A DNA stretch of 64,000 nucleotides from Siphonodentalium dalli (lineage: Eukaryota; Mollusca; Scaphopoda; Gadilida; Siphonodentaliidae), in contig CP136066.1 in NCBI GenBank assembly GCA_032622095.1, positions 6,841,784 to 6,905,783 of the forward strand, given 5' to 3'. The notes beneath the pieces are model-generated. The model saw nothing but the letters and a program-made list of their open reading frames with translations, was not told where the DNA came from and ran no database searches. Each line of letters starts with the position of its first letter. The first letter of the stretch is position 1. The position numbers were made by a program, and so were the translations under genes. This document shows, piece by piece, positions 22,437 to 34,640 of the stretch.

Positions 22437-25038
22437 TACAGCTATGCTCTCAGTAAGCGACCTGTTTAACGAGGTTATGGGCCGGTACTTACCGCGGTGT
22501 TACCACCAAACTACCGCGGTTATCGTTCTGTACCGCGACGGAGGGCGGTTGACCCGCGGTACTGGTACGGTATTTTTACCGTTGGTTACCGCAGGTCACC
22601 GCGTTATTGGTGTTCGTTGCCGCCATACACCGCGTTATTTTTTCGTAACCGCGTTCAAATTACCGCTAACGGCCCTCCACCGCGGAGAGAACACGACTGA
22701 AACAAGGCGTCACACGGTAGGTAAATGATTATGAATAACTTTTGTATTGAATGAATACCTGTAAGCTGCACGTAATTATGTATATGTAATGAATATAAAT
22801 GAATAATAATGCAATCGGATTACATATGAACATGTCGGGTTTACATGTAACATATTACAAATGTACACGTACATCACGTTTAATCACGTCGGCGGTTTTT
22901 GAACTCAGTTATAGTTGCTTACGGCGACTGGATTACGCAAAACACCATGGAGTAATAGTTTTGTTGTTAGCATCTATCTTACATATCGTCAAATGATTTA
23001 CGATTCCTATGTCGGTTTCCACTCATGCGGAATTTTTTATTTTGTTTGTGCTTCCGAAATCTAAATTTCTTATAAAATGGGAAAAGTAAATCCTCCATTT
23101 ATCTGAATTTGGTCGAAACCAGCGGGGACGGTGCATTAGTAACACTGAGTCCAATTTTAGTCTTAGAGGCCAGGGCGGCGATCATTGCAGAAATATTCAT
23201 ATTCGTTCAAATCTATAGTTTTGTTCATATGCCAAACACAATCGGCCGTAAATAGTATATTGACGTACGATTGTACACATGCGTGAAATAGTAAAGCAAT
23301 TTACAAACATTTGCGCCTGAAGATTTCTTGTCGGTGGGAATAAATTGTATAACTAAGAAAGCGTGGCACATGTCATGCCGCAAAGTAAAGTTGTTATCAT
23401 CACCAATGTGCGCGACAAAAGACACATGTACACGCAAAACACCAAACATTGAAAGACACAACGTTGTCAAATCAGTCTTTGATTTTGTTACGTGAACATT
23501 CATTGAGGTCACGAGTGCGTGTCGGGCGGCATCGTTTGATGTGAAATTGCAACTTTTGGCGAGGGCGTGCACTTGTTGTTCTCGGTGGGTCGCAGTATAA
23601 ATTATATCACATACCGGTATTCCTATCTAATCGTTATTCGGAAGAAAACATGCATGGTGTTGGAAAGTTGACCTCTAAATATGTTTGTTTTGTTATATAC
23701 AGAGGTTAACATTGTAACATAATTATTTCAAGTGATCGAATTCGGTGTGTTTTAGTCCTTGTTAGTTTATTCCCGATACGGTAGCAATAAAGAGCGTTTT
23801 TCTCACTTACTTTTGTGCGACAAATATTTATAAATAGCTATTACGTGCACAACATTTTAAAGATCGAATGAGACTTGTCTGTTTAAAGCCACGTGGCGGT
23901 TCGCACATAATATTATTCGCAATACCAAAATAGATCGATAAATATCTGAACTACCTTCTGCGAGCATTATGTAAGCCAAACGGACGCATTGAAGTAATGG
24001 AAATACAAAGTGTCCAAAACACAAAACAGCCATTCGCGCGTCCCGTGTGTAGTTTTACTAATAGCACCATCAACAAAACACAAATATTTATTTCACCCAT
24101 TGAGGCCTGTTATAAAAAGACATGACGACATCTTAATTTAAGTGCCCCGTGCCCTATATTAACAAAGTCTGCCAGCTGCAGTATGACGTAATCAGTGACA
24201 CGTGATTTTGCGCAGAATGTGTTTTTTTCCTGGATATACGGGAGTTCCACTTTATGTCTTTTATTGCTAAGACAATAATTCGGTATTAATTCTCGTTATA
24301 CGAACAAATGTTGTTTGTGATTTGCAGTTAATGAATGTCAATAAAGTTAATAACGATATTTATTCTGGGGACTATTTAAATAGTGTCGTTATCATTCAAT
24401 TTAGGGACCACGTACATCTGAACATTGATATAAACTGTAGATACAGGTTTATCGAGCTGTCTAAAATGACCGAAATCATTTGTCCCCCGATAACCAACAC
24501 TAATTACAAATAGTGTCATTTATGGGAATTTTTGGCAATAAAACGAGACTAGAAATGTTATTGTAATATTTTAAGATTCACATTAATTGAAAAATGACTC
24601 TCAAAGTAACTTATACTTACCTTTACTTAATCTGGAAGCCCGTTATAATGGGCATATTTCCCAATACTCGGCATCCGTCTATTTCGATATTTTAATAATA
24701 CTCTTCACGGTACACAATCATGGACGGAATCGTGAGAACGGCCGTCCTATTTTGGAAGATTGACGGTCAGCCATCGAATCCCGTCATTAACCTCGTTACA
24801 AAAAATGCTACCGCATGGCGGTAATGTCACCGCGTTTGTGCAGTGCATTACCACGTGCCACCGCGCTACCAACATTCGTTACCGCTGGTAGTGCGGTGGT
24901 ACCGTGAACGTTGCGGTGGTACCGCGGTACGCGCGTGGTAGTGCAACCGCGAATCGGCGGTATGTCGCGGTAGTGCACCGCGGTATTAACGCATGTACAC
25001 CTCGTTAAAACAGGTCGCTTAATTTGAGCAGTGCTGTA
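22437..25038. mobile_element. Family E DNA element E1 (~2.6 kb, non-coding)
   Basis: The left end 'tacagctatgctctcagtaa' plus 'gcgacctgtttaacgaggtt' is matched, inverted, by the right end (25038 leftwards) 'tacagcactgctcaaattaa' plus 'gcgacctgttttaacgagg'. Next to both ends lie 'ccgcggt'-rich tracts. The interior has no recognisable transposase. Confidence 0.82.
23884..24003. repeat. Family J dispersed repeat, copy 3 (in E1)
   Basis: 'aaagccacgtggcggttcgc', 'gataaatatctgaactacct'. The homologous position in E2 (26222-26345) carries the fourth copy, so these two were duplicated with the element. Confidence 0.75.
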
Positions 25039-27880
25039 CGTAATGAATATAAATGAATAATAATGCAATCGGATTACATATGGGGAAAGTACATGAATAT
25101 GTTGGGTTTACATATTACAAATTTACACGTACATCACGTTTAATCTCATGTCATATATATATATATATGAAATATTTTTACCAGAAAATCAAGATTATTA
25201 TAATATTGTTTAATCACGTCGGCGGTTTTTGAACTCAGCTATAGTTGCTTATGGCAATTACGCAAAACATCGTGGAGTAATAGTTTTGTTGTTAGCATCT
25301 ATCTTACATATCGTCAAATGATTTACGCACCCGATTCCTATATCGGTTTCCACTCATGCGGAATTTTTTGTTTTGTTTGTGTTTCCGAACTCTAAATTTC
25401 TTATAAAATAGGAGAAGTAAATCCACCATTTATCTGAATTTGGTCGAAAACCAGCGAGGACGGTGCATTACCGGTAGTAATAATCTGATTTTAGTCTTAG
25501 AGGCCAGGGCGGCGTTCAGTGCAGAAATATTCATATTCGTTCAAATCACCATCAACGGAAGGAATATTTGAAAATCTATAGTTTTATTTATATGCCAAAC
25601 ATAATCGGCACGTAAATAGTATATTGTCGTCTGGACGTACGATTTTATGCATTCGTGAAATAGTAAAGCAATTTACAAACATTTGCACCTCAAGATTTCT
25701 TGTCAGTGGGAATAAAATGTATAATTAAGAAAGCGTGGCACATGGCATGCAGCAAAGTTGTTATCATCGCAAATGTGCGCGACAAAAGACACGCAAAACA
25801 CCAAACATTGAAAGACACAACGTTGTCAAATCAGTCTTTTTTTTGTTACATGAACATTCATTGAGCTCGTATGTGTCGGGCGGCATTGTTTGATGTGAAA
25901 TTGTAACTTTTGGCGATGACGTGCACTTGTGGTTCTCGGTGGTTCGCAGTATAAATTATATTCACATTTTCCTATCTAATCACGATTCGGAAGAAAACAT
26001 GCATGGTGTTGGAAAGTGGGAAAGTTGACCTATATATATGTTTGTTTGGTTATATACAGAGGTTAACATTGTAACATAATTATTTTAAGTGATCGAATTA
26101 GGTGTGTTTGGGTCATTATTAGTTTATTCCCGATATGGTAGCAATAAAGAGCGTTTGTCTCATCTTTGTGCGACATATATTATAACGTGCACAACATTTT
26201 AAAGATCGAATGAGCCTTGTCTGTGGCGGTTCCCTCTCCAAAATACACATAATATTATTCGCAATACCAAAATAGATCAATAAATATCTGAACTACCTTT
26301 CTACGAGCATTATGTAAGCTAAACGGACGCATTGAAGTAATGAAAATACAAGTGTCCAAAACACAAAACAGCCATTCGCGCATCCTGTGTGTAGTTTTAC
26401 TGATAGCACCATCAACAAAACACAAATATTTATTTCACCCATTGAGGCCAGTTATAAAAAGACATGACGACATCTTGAGTGTCCCATGTCCTAAATTAAC
26501 AGAGTCTATCAGCTGGAGTATGACGTAATCAGTGACACATGCTTTTGCACAGATTGTATTTGTTTTCCCTGGATATACGGTAGTTCCACTTTGTGTCTTT
26601 TATTGCTAAGACAATAATTCCCTTTATACGGGCAAATGGTGTTTGTGATTTGAAGTTAATGAATGTCACAGGGTTCATACGCTGGTCTGGAATCCTGGAA
26701 AAGTTATGGAATTCGAAAATTTGATTTCCATACCCTGGAAAATGGGACCTTTTCTCACCCAGTTATGGAAAAGGTCTTGAAAATTGGTGGGGGACTGTCT
26801 TGAAAAGTCATGGAATAATATAAAATATCAGTGCTGATTACTTACATGATGTCTAAATGACTGGCAACTGTTTGTTCAGGGATAATATATCACTGCAGCA
26901 AACATGGGGGAGGCCACAGTGATCAACCTTGAAAACATATAAAAGCGTAGACTTTATGGATGGTAAACACAATAACTACTCATCTTCCTATAATTCGAAC
27001 ACTAATTCCAGTGACCTTTTCAAAATAAGGAAATTGTAAAATCTTTCCAATTTTTTTTTCAAATTCCCTGATGTGACGTATGGGAAAGTTATTGAATTTG
27101 TTCATTGAAAAGTCTTGAAAAAATGATCAGGAAGTCTGGAAAAGGTATGGAAAAGTTATGGAATTTTGTTCAAAGGTAGATGTATGAACCATGTGTCAAT
27201 AAAATTAACAACAATATTGGGAACTGTTTAAATATTATCGTTATCATTCAATTTGGGGATCACATACATCTGAACATTGATATAAACTATAGACTATAGA
27301 TACGGGATTTACCGAGCTGTCTAAAATGGCGAAATCATTTGTTCCCTTCCCGATAACCCACACTGCTTACAAATAGTGTCATTTATGGGAATTTTGGGCA
27401 ATAAAACAACGAGACTGGAACTGTGATTATAATATTTAAATATTCACATTTAATTGAAAAATTACTTTATCAAAGTAACTTATACTTACCTTTACTTAAT
27501 CTCGAAGCCCGGTATATTTCCTGTTACTCGGGCTTTCATCTATTTCTATATTTTAATAATACACTTCACGGTACACAATCATGGACGGAGATCGTGAGAA
27601 CGGCCGTCCTATTTTGAAAGATTGACGGTCAGACATCGAATCCCGTCATTAACCTTGTTACAAAAACGCTACCGCGTAGCGGTAATGTCACTGCGTTTGT
27701 GCGGTACATTACCGAGTGTCACTGCGGTAGCAACATCCGTTACCGCTTGCAGTGCGGTGGTACCGCGAACGTCGCGGTGGTACCACGCTACCCGCATGGT
27801 ATTACAACCGCGAATCGGCGGTATGTCGCGGTATTGCACTGCGGTATTAACGCATGTATTAACGCATGTGCTGTATATGC
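25039..27880. mobile_element. Family E element E2, lacking its left end
   Basis: It aligns with E1 from 'gtaatgaatataaatgaata' (22786 and 25040) to the 'ccgcggt' tract ('gtaacgcatgt' side). Shared blocks include 'gcgacaaaagacac', 'aaacaccaaacattgaaaga', 'cgattcggaagaaaacatgc' and 'gttaacattgtaacataatt'. It begins exactly where E1's right end stops. An AT dinucleotide run occurs at about 25156. Confidence 0.85.
26669..27193. mobile_element. 525-bp TIR element inserted in E2
   Basis: It starts 'cagggttcatacgctggtct' and ends 'gtagatgtatgaaccatg' (TIR ca-g/t-ggttcatac), flanked by TGTCA on both sides. E1 has the uninterrupted sequence 'aatgaatgtcaataaagtta' at 24331-24350. Interior 'ctggaaaagttatggaattc' / 'ggtatggaaaagttatggaa'. 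No ORF; superfamily not assigned. Confidence 0.85.
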
Positions 27881-28084
27881 AGGGTTTCCGCTAATGGTTA
27901 GGGGAATGTTACCCCTCTATACATACATGTATATGCAGGGTTTCCGAATGGAATGTTTACCAGATAAAGTCATTGTATTATAGTTAAATCTCGGATTAGG
28001 TGCACATAAAAACAGCATTTTTCTACCCCCGGCTCATGCAGTCAAGCATGTTATTACTATAAGAAAATCGCAATCATGAAATTT

Positions 28085-28485
28085 GTTAGCCCTTTACCCA
28101 ACAGAACGGCCCTGTGCCAATGCATTCTCTTATATATGCGAGTCGACCATAGGTCGCCTCGCATATATAAGAGAATGCATTGGCTTAACACATTAAAAAT
28201 TATAAAATTGTTAAAGAATGTAAGAAAAAATGGTAAAAAGTGTTAAAAAAAGATTTTTTTTAGGCCAATGCATTCTCTTATATATGCGAGGCGACCTATG
28301 GTCGACTCGCATATATAAGAGAATGCATTGGCACAGGGCATAACTGTAACTATCACAATGTGGTCAAGTAGCCGGTTCCAATGATATCCATATTTGTATG
28401 GTTCTATTGAGACAGACCGAAGATATTTTAGGCTGTTGAAGCTTTATTTGGCCGGTTTTGGCCGGTTTGTTGGGTAAAGGGTTAA
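28085..28485. mobile_element. TTAA MITE family B1, copy 2
   Basis: Nearly identical to 15050-15449 and in the same orientation: left end ttagccctttacccaaca, hairpins at 28116-28188 and 28262-28334, right TIR tgttgggtaaagggttaa. Confidence 0.93.
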
Positions 28486-28486
28486 C

Positions 28487-28728
28487 ATGTAAGACAACTG
28501 CAGTTACGAAGTGTGCTACCGCAGGTCACCGCGGTCATGAAATACGTTACCGCATACCACCGCAGTAATTACCGCACCTCACCGCGGTACCCAACTGCAA
28601 CAGGCGGTAGTCTGTGGTACTTTTCAGATCCAATACAGCGGTTAACCGCCTGACCGCGGTATTGCACCACACGGGTAATACCACATGTCAACCTCATTAA
28701 GGAGGGTCGATAATTAAAGCATAGCTGT
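28487..28728. mobile_element. Family E fragment E3
   Basis: 'ccgcaggtcaccgcggtcat' and similar tracts end with an outward terminus 'cgataattaaagcatagctg' plus ta, the inverted form of the E left end. Confidence 0.75.
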
Positions 28729-28980
28729 ATATACATGTATATTTGCAACACTAATGTTTTGAAAATACCGTACACACCCGCTGGTTAGCCCATGTACACA
28801 AGGAAAATTATAGTTCAAAAAGTCCTGAATGGGCTTAGCCATGGGGATCACCCTCGGGAAAATTGTCGTAGAGAGAGATTTTAGTCGTGAGACTATGAGT
28901 AAGTATGGTAAGTATGGTCGAACAGGGAGATAGCCGAGGACGTAGAATTACAAAAAAAAACATGTTTTATTTCAATTGCT

Positions 28981-29445
28981 TTAAAGGTACTCAATCCGAT
29001 CAGAGGGTCCCCATATCATCAAGATACAACAATAACAACAACAACATTTCTTCAAAATACACTTTAGTTATCAGAATCGATTAATTGCAACAAAATAGTG
29101 CCAACCACTGTCAACTATGGTATCAAATTTCCCAAAACGTGTTATTTATCAACATTTTCTTCAACGAAATATCGCCGTATTATCACTTGAATATCCACGT
29201 AATTTGGCCGTATTTACCACTTGTTTTTAGAGTTGACCATCTTCATCCGCAATTTTGACCGAGATCATCCTTTTGACGGCATGTTTCTGGGCCACAAACA
29301 ATAGAAATAACAAACTTCAAAAATCGATATCTGACCACTCTTGAGCGTTGATGGGTTGGTTCATAGACTTGAATCAAATATTTTTTACCCCCGAAGCCAA
29401 AGAAATAGTAAGTTAGGGGTGTTTAATCGGATTGAGTACCTTTAA
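28981..29445. mobile_element. TTAA MITE family D, copy 3
   Basis: Same TIR and interior as the other D copies ('tcaatccgatcagagggtcc' at left, 'aatcggattgagtaccttta' at right). Confidence 0.9.
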
Positions 29446-29529
29446 TAATAACATACACATATATAATTACAAACAAAAATAAATTTGAATAACAATAATA
29501 ACATGAATATACAAAGTGTCATTTTGGTC

Positions 29530-29903
29530 TCATTCCAGTATCTTTTCGCCGTCATCGTCGAATCCGGCGAACTCTAATTCCCCGTCATCATCATCGTCGT
29601 CAAAGAATATTCCCTTTATTTCTTCCGTTTCTTCCTTGAGTATGGCGACTTCGCACTTCTTTATCCTTTCTCCAATTAAATCATCCTCACTCCCATCTAG
29701 CGCATTGCTGATTCTAGAGCTCAGAAAGGCGTTGAATATTGAATATTATCTTTTCGTCGATATAGTCCCATGATGCGCTGACCCAGTCGATCACATTTTG
29801 TCGATCTGGCTGAATATAGTTTCCCACGCTTGTTCTTCTTTGTGGTCCTAAACCAATCCATCCACAGCTCCCGGAGCTTCCCTTTAAACACCCTATTAAC
29901 ATG
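29530..29903 (-). pseudogene. pogo/Tigger-like transposase, 3' piece with frameshifts
   Basis: On the - strand this continues the transposase: VNRVFKGKLRELWMDWF, then a frameshift, GNYIQPDRQNVIDWVSASWD and YIDEKII, a second frameshift near 29740, RISNALDGSEDD, and an acidic tail with six Asp in a row, ending at a stop at 29530-29532. The WV-x-x-(A/S)WD-x-(I/L) and ISNALDG motifs are the usual C-terminal end of Tigger-like transposases. Two frameshifts and the 6-kb insertion make it non-functional. Confidence 0.82.
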
Positions 29904-30399
29904 TAGTGCAGCGGCCAAACGCCAAAAGTGGTCGGGTACCCCTACCCACGGTAGAACAAGTTAAAACCAACTTTTTTTTAAGGAGAAATATATACTGTTG
30001 ACGAAAATGATAGTGAAAAATAACGGAATTGGTGGTGGCTATTGTCAAATTGACGATGAGCGATACCCACCAGTGACTTTTTCCAGAAATTAACGATTTT
30101 GGTAAAGTGAGCCATGCGGCTATATCCTAAGTTATTTGCCCACATTATTGGTGTTAAAATTACTATAGCATACCATATCTATACCTGATATGCAAAAAGT
30201 GTTGGTTAATTCAGATTTTCCTGCCATTTGGAGCCGAAACATTTATTTTTTGTTGAAAAATCGCTCTTTTTCACAAAAATAATGTTTTTCAAACATTATC
30301 TTTCAAACGGATATTGCAATAATGCTGAAATATTTAGTCCATATCGTGTACTAATAATCTGACAAGCATATGAAGAATGAAGTTAACATAAATTTTGAA

Positions 30400-30975
30400 C
30401 GGTTTGCGAGATATTGGATTTTAGCTACCCCTCCCCCAAACACGTTTTTGGTTGAAAAAATACATATGTTTGATAACGACATTACAAACATTTTCTAATT
30501 GATCTGAATGGGACCCAATATGAATGTTGTACTGAAAGTTTTGTCCAGAGATACCGTTTAATTGATTACAGATGTGTTCAGGCTTTCAGACCCCCAGTTA
30601 CAACAACAACAATTATTTTATTGATAACAGGTAATTTTGCATGCATTAACATCGATGTTAAGTACTAAAACCTTTGTTATAAACAACACGTGGCCAATAT
30701 AATTCATATGGCTCAGCAGTTATCTGGACATCACAAGTAGAAAGAATTTGACAGAAATTGTGAACGGTTTTCCAAATATTGGAATTAGGTACCGCTCCCC
30801 CCGGACGCGATTTGGTAAAAAAAAATACCTATTTATGATAACGACAACACAGACCTTTCTAAATGATTCTAATGGGCATTTAATCATGATTCGTGTGATG
30901 AAAACCTGATCCGTAGACACCGTGAGCGTGGTTGTAGATGTCCTCAGGTTTCCAAACCCCCAGTTACAACAACAA
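30400..30975. repeat. ~350-bp direct duplication at the inner end of the left arm
   Basis: 'gaacggtttgcgagatattg' with 'acccctcccccaaacacg' and 'cccccagttacaacaacaac' (30400-30610) recurs as 'gaacggttttccaaatattg', 'accgctccccccggacgcg' and 'cccccagttacaacaacaaa' (30760-30975). Confidence 0.8.
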
Positions 30976-31077
30976 ACATTTTATTTATAACATGTAATAT
31001 TATATCAACACATATCGACTTTGAGGAACTAAAGTATTTGTTCTAAACGACAAATAATATAGACTAACATAGGGTTT

Positions 31078-31596
31078 ACAGTCAAGTGATACCCGAGTCA
31101 AGTGATACCACACAAAGTGATACCCTAATATGTCAACTGATACCCAAGATGGCCGAGTCATCTGATACCTTTTTGAGTCAAATGGTACCTTTTATCAAAA
31201 ACGTTGATTTAGATACATTTGACCTCAAAAATACCTGCACCAATAACTCGGTAATTTTGAGTATCATTTGACCAATTTTGCAAGCAAAAACATGTTACAC
31301 ACAGTTGTTCCCGGCTGTCGCAGAAACCGAGACAAGTGATACCCAATTCCGAGTCCAGTGATAACCAAGACAAGTGATACCCAATTCCGAGTCAAATGTT
31401 CTAATTAGGACAATATGACACTCAACACATAAACATTTGACAAGAGAAATTATTATTGCACTTAAAATTCAAAGGTACCATTTGTCTCAGGAAGGTATCA
31501 GTTGACTCGAAAAGAAGGTATCAGTTGACTCGAGATTAGGTATCACTTGACTTTTTTCGTTGAGTATCAGTTGGTTTGGGTATCACTTGTCCTGCA
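31078..31596. mobile_element. Inner foldback dense in a 15-bp iteron
   Basis: About ten forward copies of GAGTCAAGTGATACC-like sequence (31081-31400) are followed by about six reverse copies (GGTATCACTTGACTC-like, 31472-31596). The ends form a TIR: 'cagtcaagtgataccc' against 'caggacaagtgatacccaa' (reverse complement of the right end). Such sub-terminal repeats resemble transposase-binding arrays, but the protein is unknown. Confidence 0.75.
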
Positions 31597-31739
31597 CCCA
31601 ACATGGCTATAATCATACAGAACAAAACCATTGTTGCTTCCATAGTGATTGTTAGAGTCCCTTTAAATCGACCAAATTATAGAAACAATGGATATTGTAT
31701 TTTATATCTCATAAACTAGTTTGACCAAGGTGGAAGCGT

Positions 31740-34640
31740 TAGTTCAAATATGTTCTATGTTTTGAGCCCCCATCCCCTGCCCTATTAGAAGCCTTGAACA
31801 CACAACGGACTGAAAGAATATGATCTCAATATTAAGAATCATGTAACTACCAAGGACAGTTACATAAGGAAATACACAGTGTTTATTGATGGGTTTGTTC
31901 CCGAAATAGTGTGGCACTTTACAAAACGAGGCTGCGTGGTAAATATGAAGGGCGAATTTTCTATTTTTTCGAGAACACTCTACCCGATTTAAAGACTTGA
32001 ACACAATACGAAATGAAGCTATATGCTCTCTATATTAACTGAGAGTGTGACTGGAATGTAGTACTATCAGAGAATACATAATTTGTATGGATGGGTTGTG
32101 CCTGTGTCGCTTTACACAAAGTGGCTGATAAATATAAGAAAGACGAATTTGCTATGTTTTGAGGACCCCCTTACACAATTGAAGTGTTAAAGTTGAACAA
32201 ACCACGAACTGAAATGATTGCTGTAAATATTGACTGAGGATGTGGGCAAAGGATAGTAATATCGGGACATACATCATGTTGATGGATGGGTTGGTTGGTT
32301 CCCTAAAGCCTTTAGTACTTTATAAAAATCGGATGGCAAACGCCAAAGGCGAATATTTTTTGTGTGTGTGACCACTTTATAAGCCCATTTAAACTCTTGA
32401 ACACACCATGCGACGAATATATATGCTTTTATTATTAACTCACAGTGTGAACGAAAGGTAGTGCTATCAGGGAATATACAATTTATATGGATAGTTTAGT
32501 TCCCACTATCCTAGGGTACTTTACAAAAGCCGGCTGGCAATTACCAAAGCTGAATATTTTCTTTGAGCACCCTACCCCATTTAAAGTCTTAAACACACCA
32601 ATGGATGGATATGTTCTCAATATTAACTGAGGTGTGGACAAATGGTAGGTAATTCAGGAAATATACATCTTCAGTGGGTGGGTTGGTTTCCGAATGTCTG
32701 GGACACTTTACAAAAAGTGGCTAGCAAAGAGAAAGGTGAATTTTCACTGTTTTGGGTACCCATAACCCTTCTAAACTCTTCAGCGCACACTGAACCGAAT
32801 CTATATACTCTCAATATTAACTGAGTGTGTGAACGAAAGGTAGTGCTGTCGTGTATTATGTACAATTTGTGTGAGTGGTTTGGTTCACGAAATCCTGGAG
32901 CACTTTACAAAAGGCAGCTGGCAAATACGAAATATGATTATTTTTGTTTTGAGGCCACACTACCCCATTTGAAGTCTTGAACACACAATGAACCGAACGG
33001 ATATACTCCCAATATTAACTGCGTGTGTAGAGAAATGGACGCTATATCAAGAGTATGGTATATCAGGGTCTTGAATGTCTGGGTCACTTTACAAAAAGCT
33101 GTTGGTGAAAGATAAAGGCGAATACTCACTGTTTGGGGGACCCCATTAACCCATTTAATATCTTGATCACAACATGAACTGAAGTTATATTCTCTCATAC
33201 TTAGCTGAGTCTGTGATCGAATGGTATTGCTATCGTGGAATTATTAATTGATATGTGTGATTTGGTTCCCCCGAAATCCTGGAACACTTTACAAAAAGCG
33301 GCTGGCAAACACGAAATGCGAATTGTCTATGTTTTGAGGACCCCACTATCCCACTTGAAGTCTTAAACAAATGATATGCTCTCAATGTTAACTGAAGTTG
33401 TGGACAAATGGGAGTATTATCTGGAAATACGAATATGTTATGGATGAGATGGTTCCCGAAAGCCTATGGCACTTTACAACAAGCGGCTGGCAAACGAAAG
33501 GGCTAAATTTGACTGTCTCAGGGGACTCCAATCCCTATTTGAAGTCTTGAACACACCACTAGCTCAAGGCATATGCTATCAATATCACCCGAGATTGTGG
33601 CCGAATGGCTGTTCTGTCAGAAAATATGCAATGCTGTCGCCAGCCCACCGTTCGCGAGAACACCGTGGCACCTTACACAAAGCAGATGACAAACGATGAT
33701 GGCGAATTTTAAGGGACCCCTACCCCATGTAAACAATTGAACCTACCACGAACTGAATGGATGTGCCCTCAATGTCAAACGACGATCTGGACAAATGGCT
33801 ATTCTATCAAGAAATACACAATTGTTATAGATGGGTTGGTACCCGACAATCAGGGACACTTTACAAAAAGCGACTGGAAAATAAATAATGAGATTTTTCA
33901 ATGTTTGTATTACCCCCTTCCCAATTTGAAGACTAGAACCCACCACGAACTGGAACGATATCATCATTGACTGAGTGTTTGGACCATGGGGCGTTAGTTG
34001 TACAAGGACGTACACAATATAAATAGATGGGATTGGGTTCAGAAAGCATGAGCTCTTAACGAAAAGTGGCTGGAAAATAAGAAAGGCAAAATTATGAGGA
34101 CCCCTACTTTATTTGAAGTCTTGGAAGACACCACATGGTGAAATGATATGACCTCAATATTAACTGAGGGCTTGACCAAATGTTAGTTTTTATCAGGATA
34201 TACATATGTGTTGGTTCCCGAAAGTCTGCACCATGTGGCACTCCACAACAAGCGGCTGGCAAATGTTCAGTTTTATGTACCCCTACTCTATTTGAAGTCT
34301 TGAACACATCATGTACTGAATGGATTATAATTTCAATATCAACATATATTGTGGCCGATATTGTGCGATATATAAGGCTGTATTGGTTTCCGACAGCATG
34401 TGACACTTTACAAAAAGCGGTTGGCACCCAGTTTATACGATATATAAGGCTGTATTAGTTTCCGACAGCATGTGACACTTTACAAAAAAAGCGGCTGGCA
34501 AATAACACAAATTCAATTTTAACTGTTTATGTGACAATTACGCTATTTTAGGTCATGAAAACACCACGAACTCGATGGACATGCTTCTAGTTTTAACTGA
34601 GTCTGTGGACATAGGGTAGTTCTATCAGGAGGTAAACAAT
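31740..34640. repeat. Diverged ~190-bp satellite (~15 units) inside the foldback transposon
   Basis: 'cactttacaaaaagcggctg' or close variants recur near 31914, 32108, 32318, 32517, 32705, 32898, 33086, 33286, 33471, 33671, 33858, 34064, 34243, 34405 and 34478. Between them come 'tgaagtcttgaacaca', 'ctcaatattaactgag' and 'ggatgggttggttccc'. Units are 160-210 bp and substantially diverged, so the array is old. The ORFs here are not conserved between units. Confidence 0.88.

Noticed and set aside
29516-29773. Ser-rich 85-codon + strand ORF
   Set aside because: It is the complement of the acidic tail of the - strand transposase remnant.
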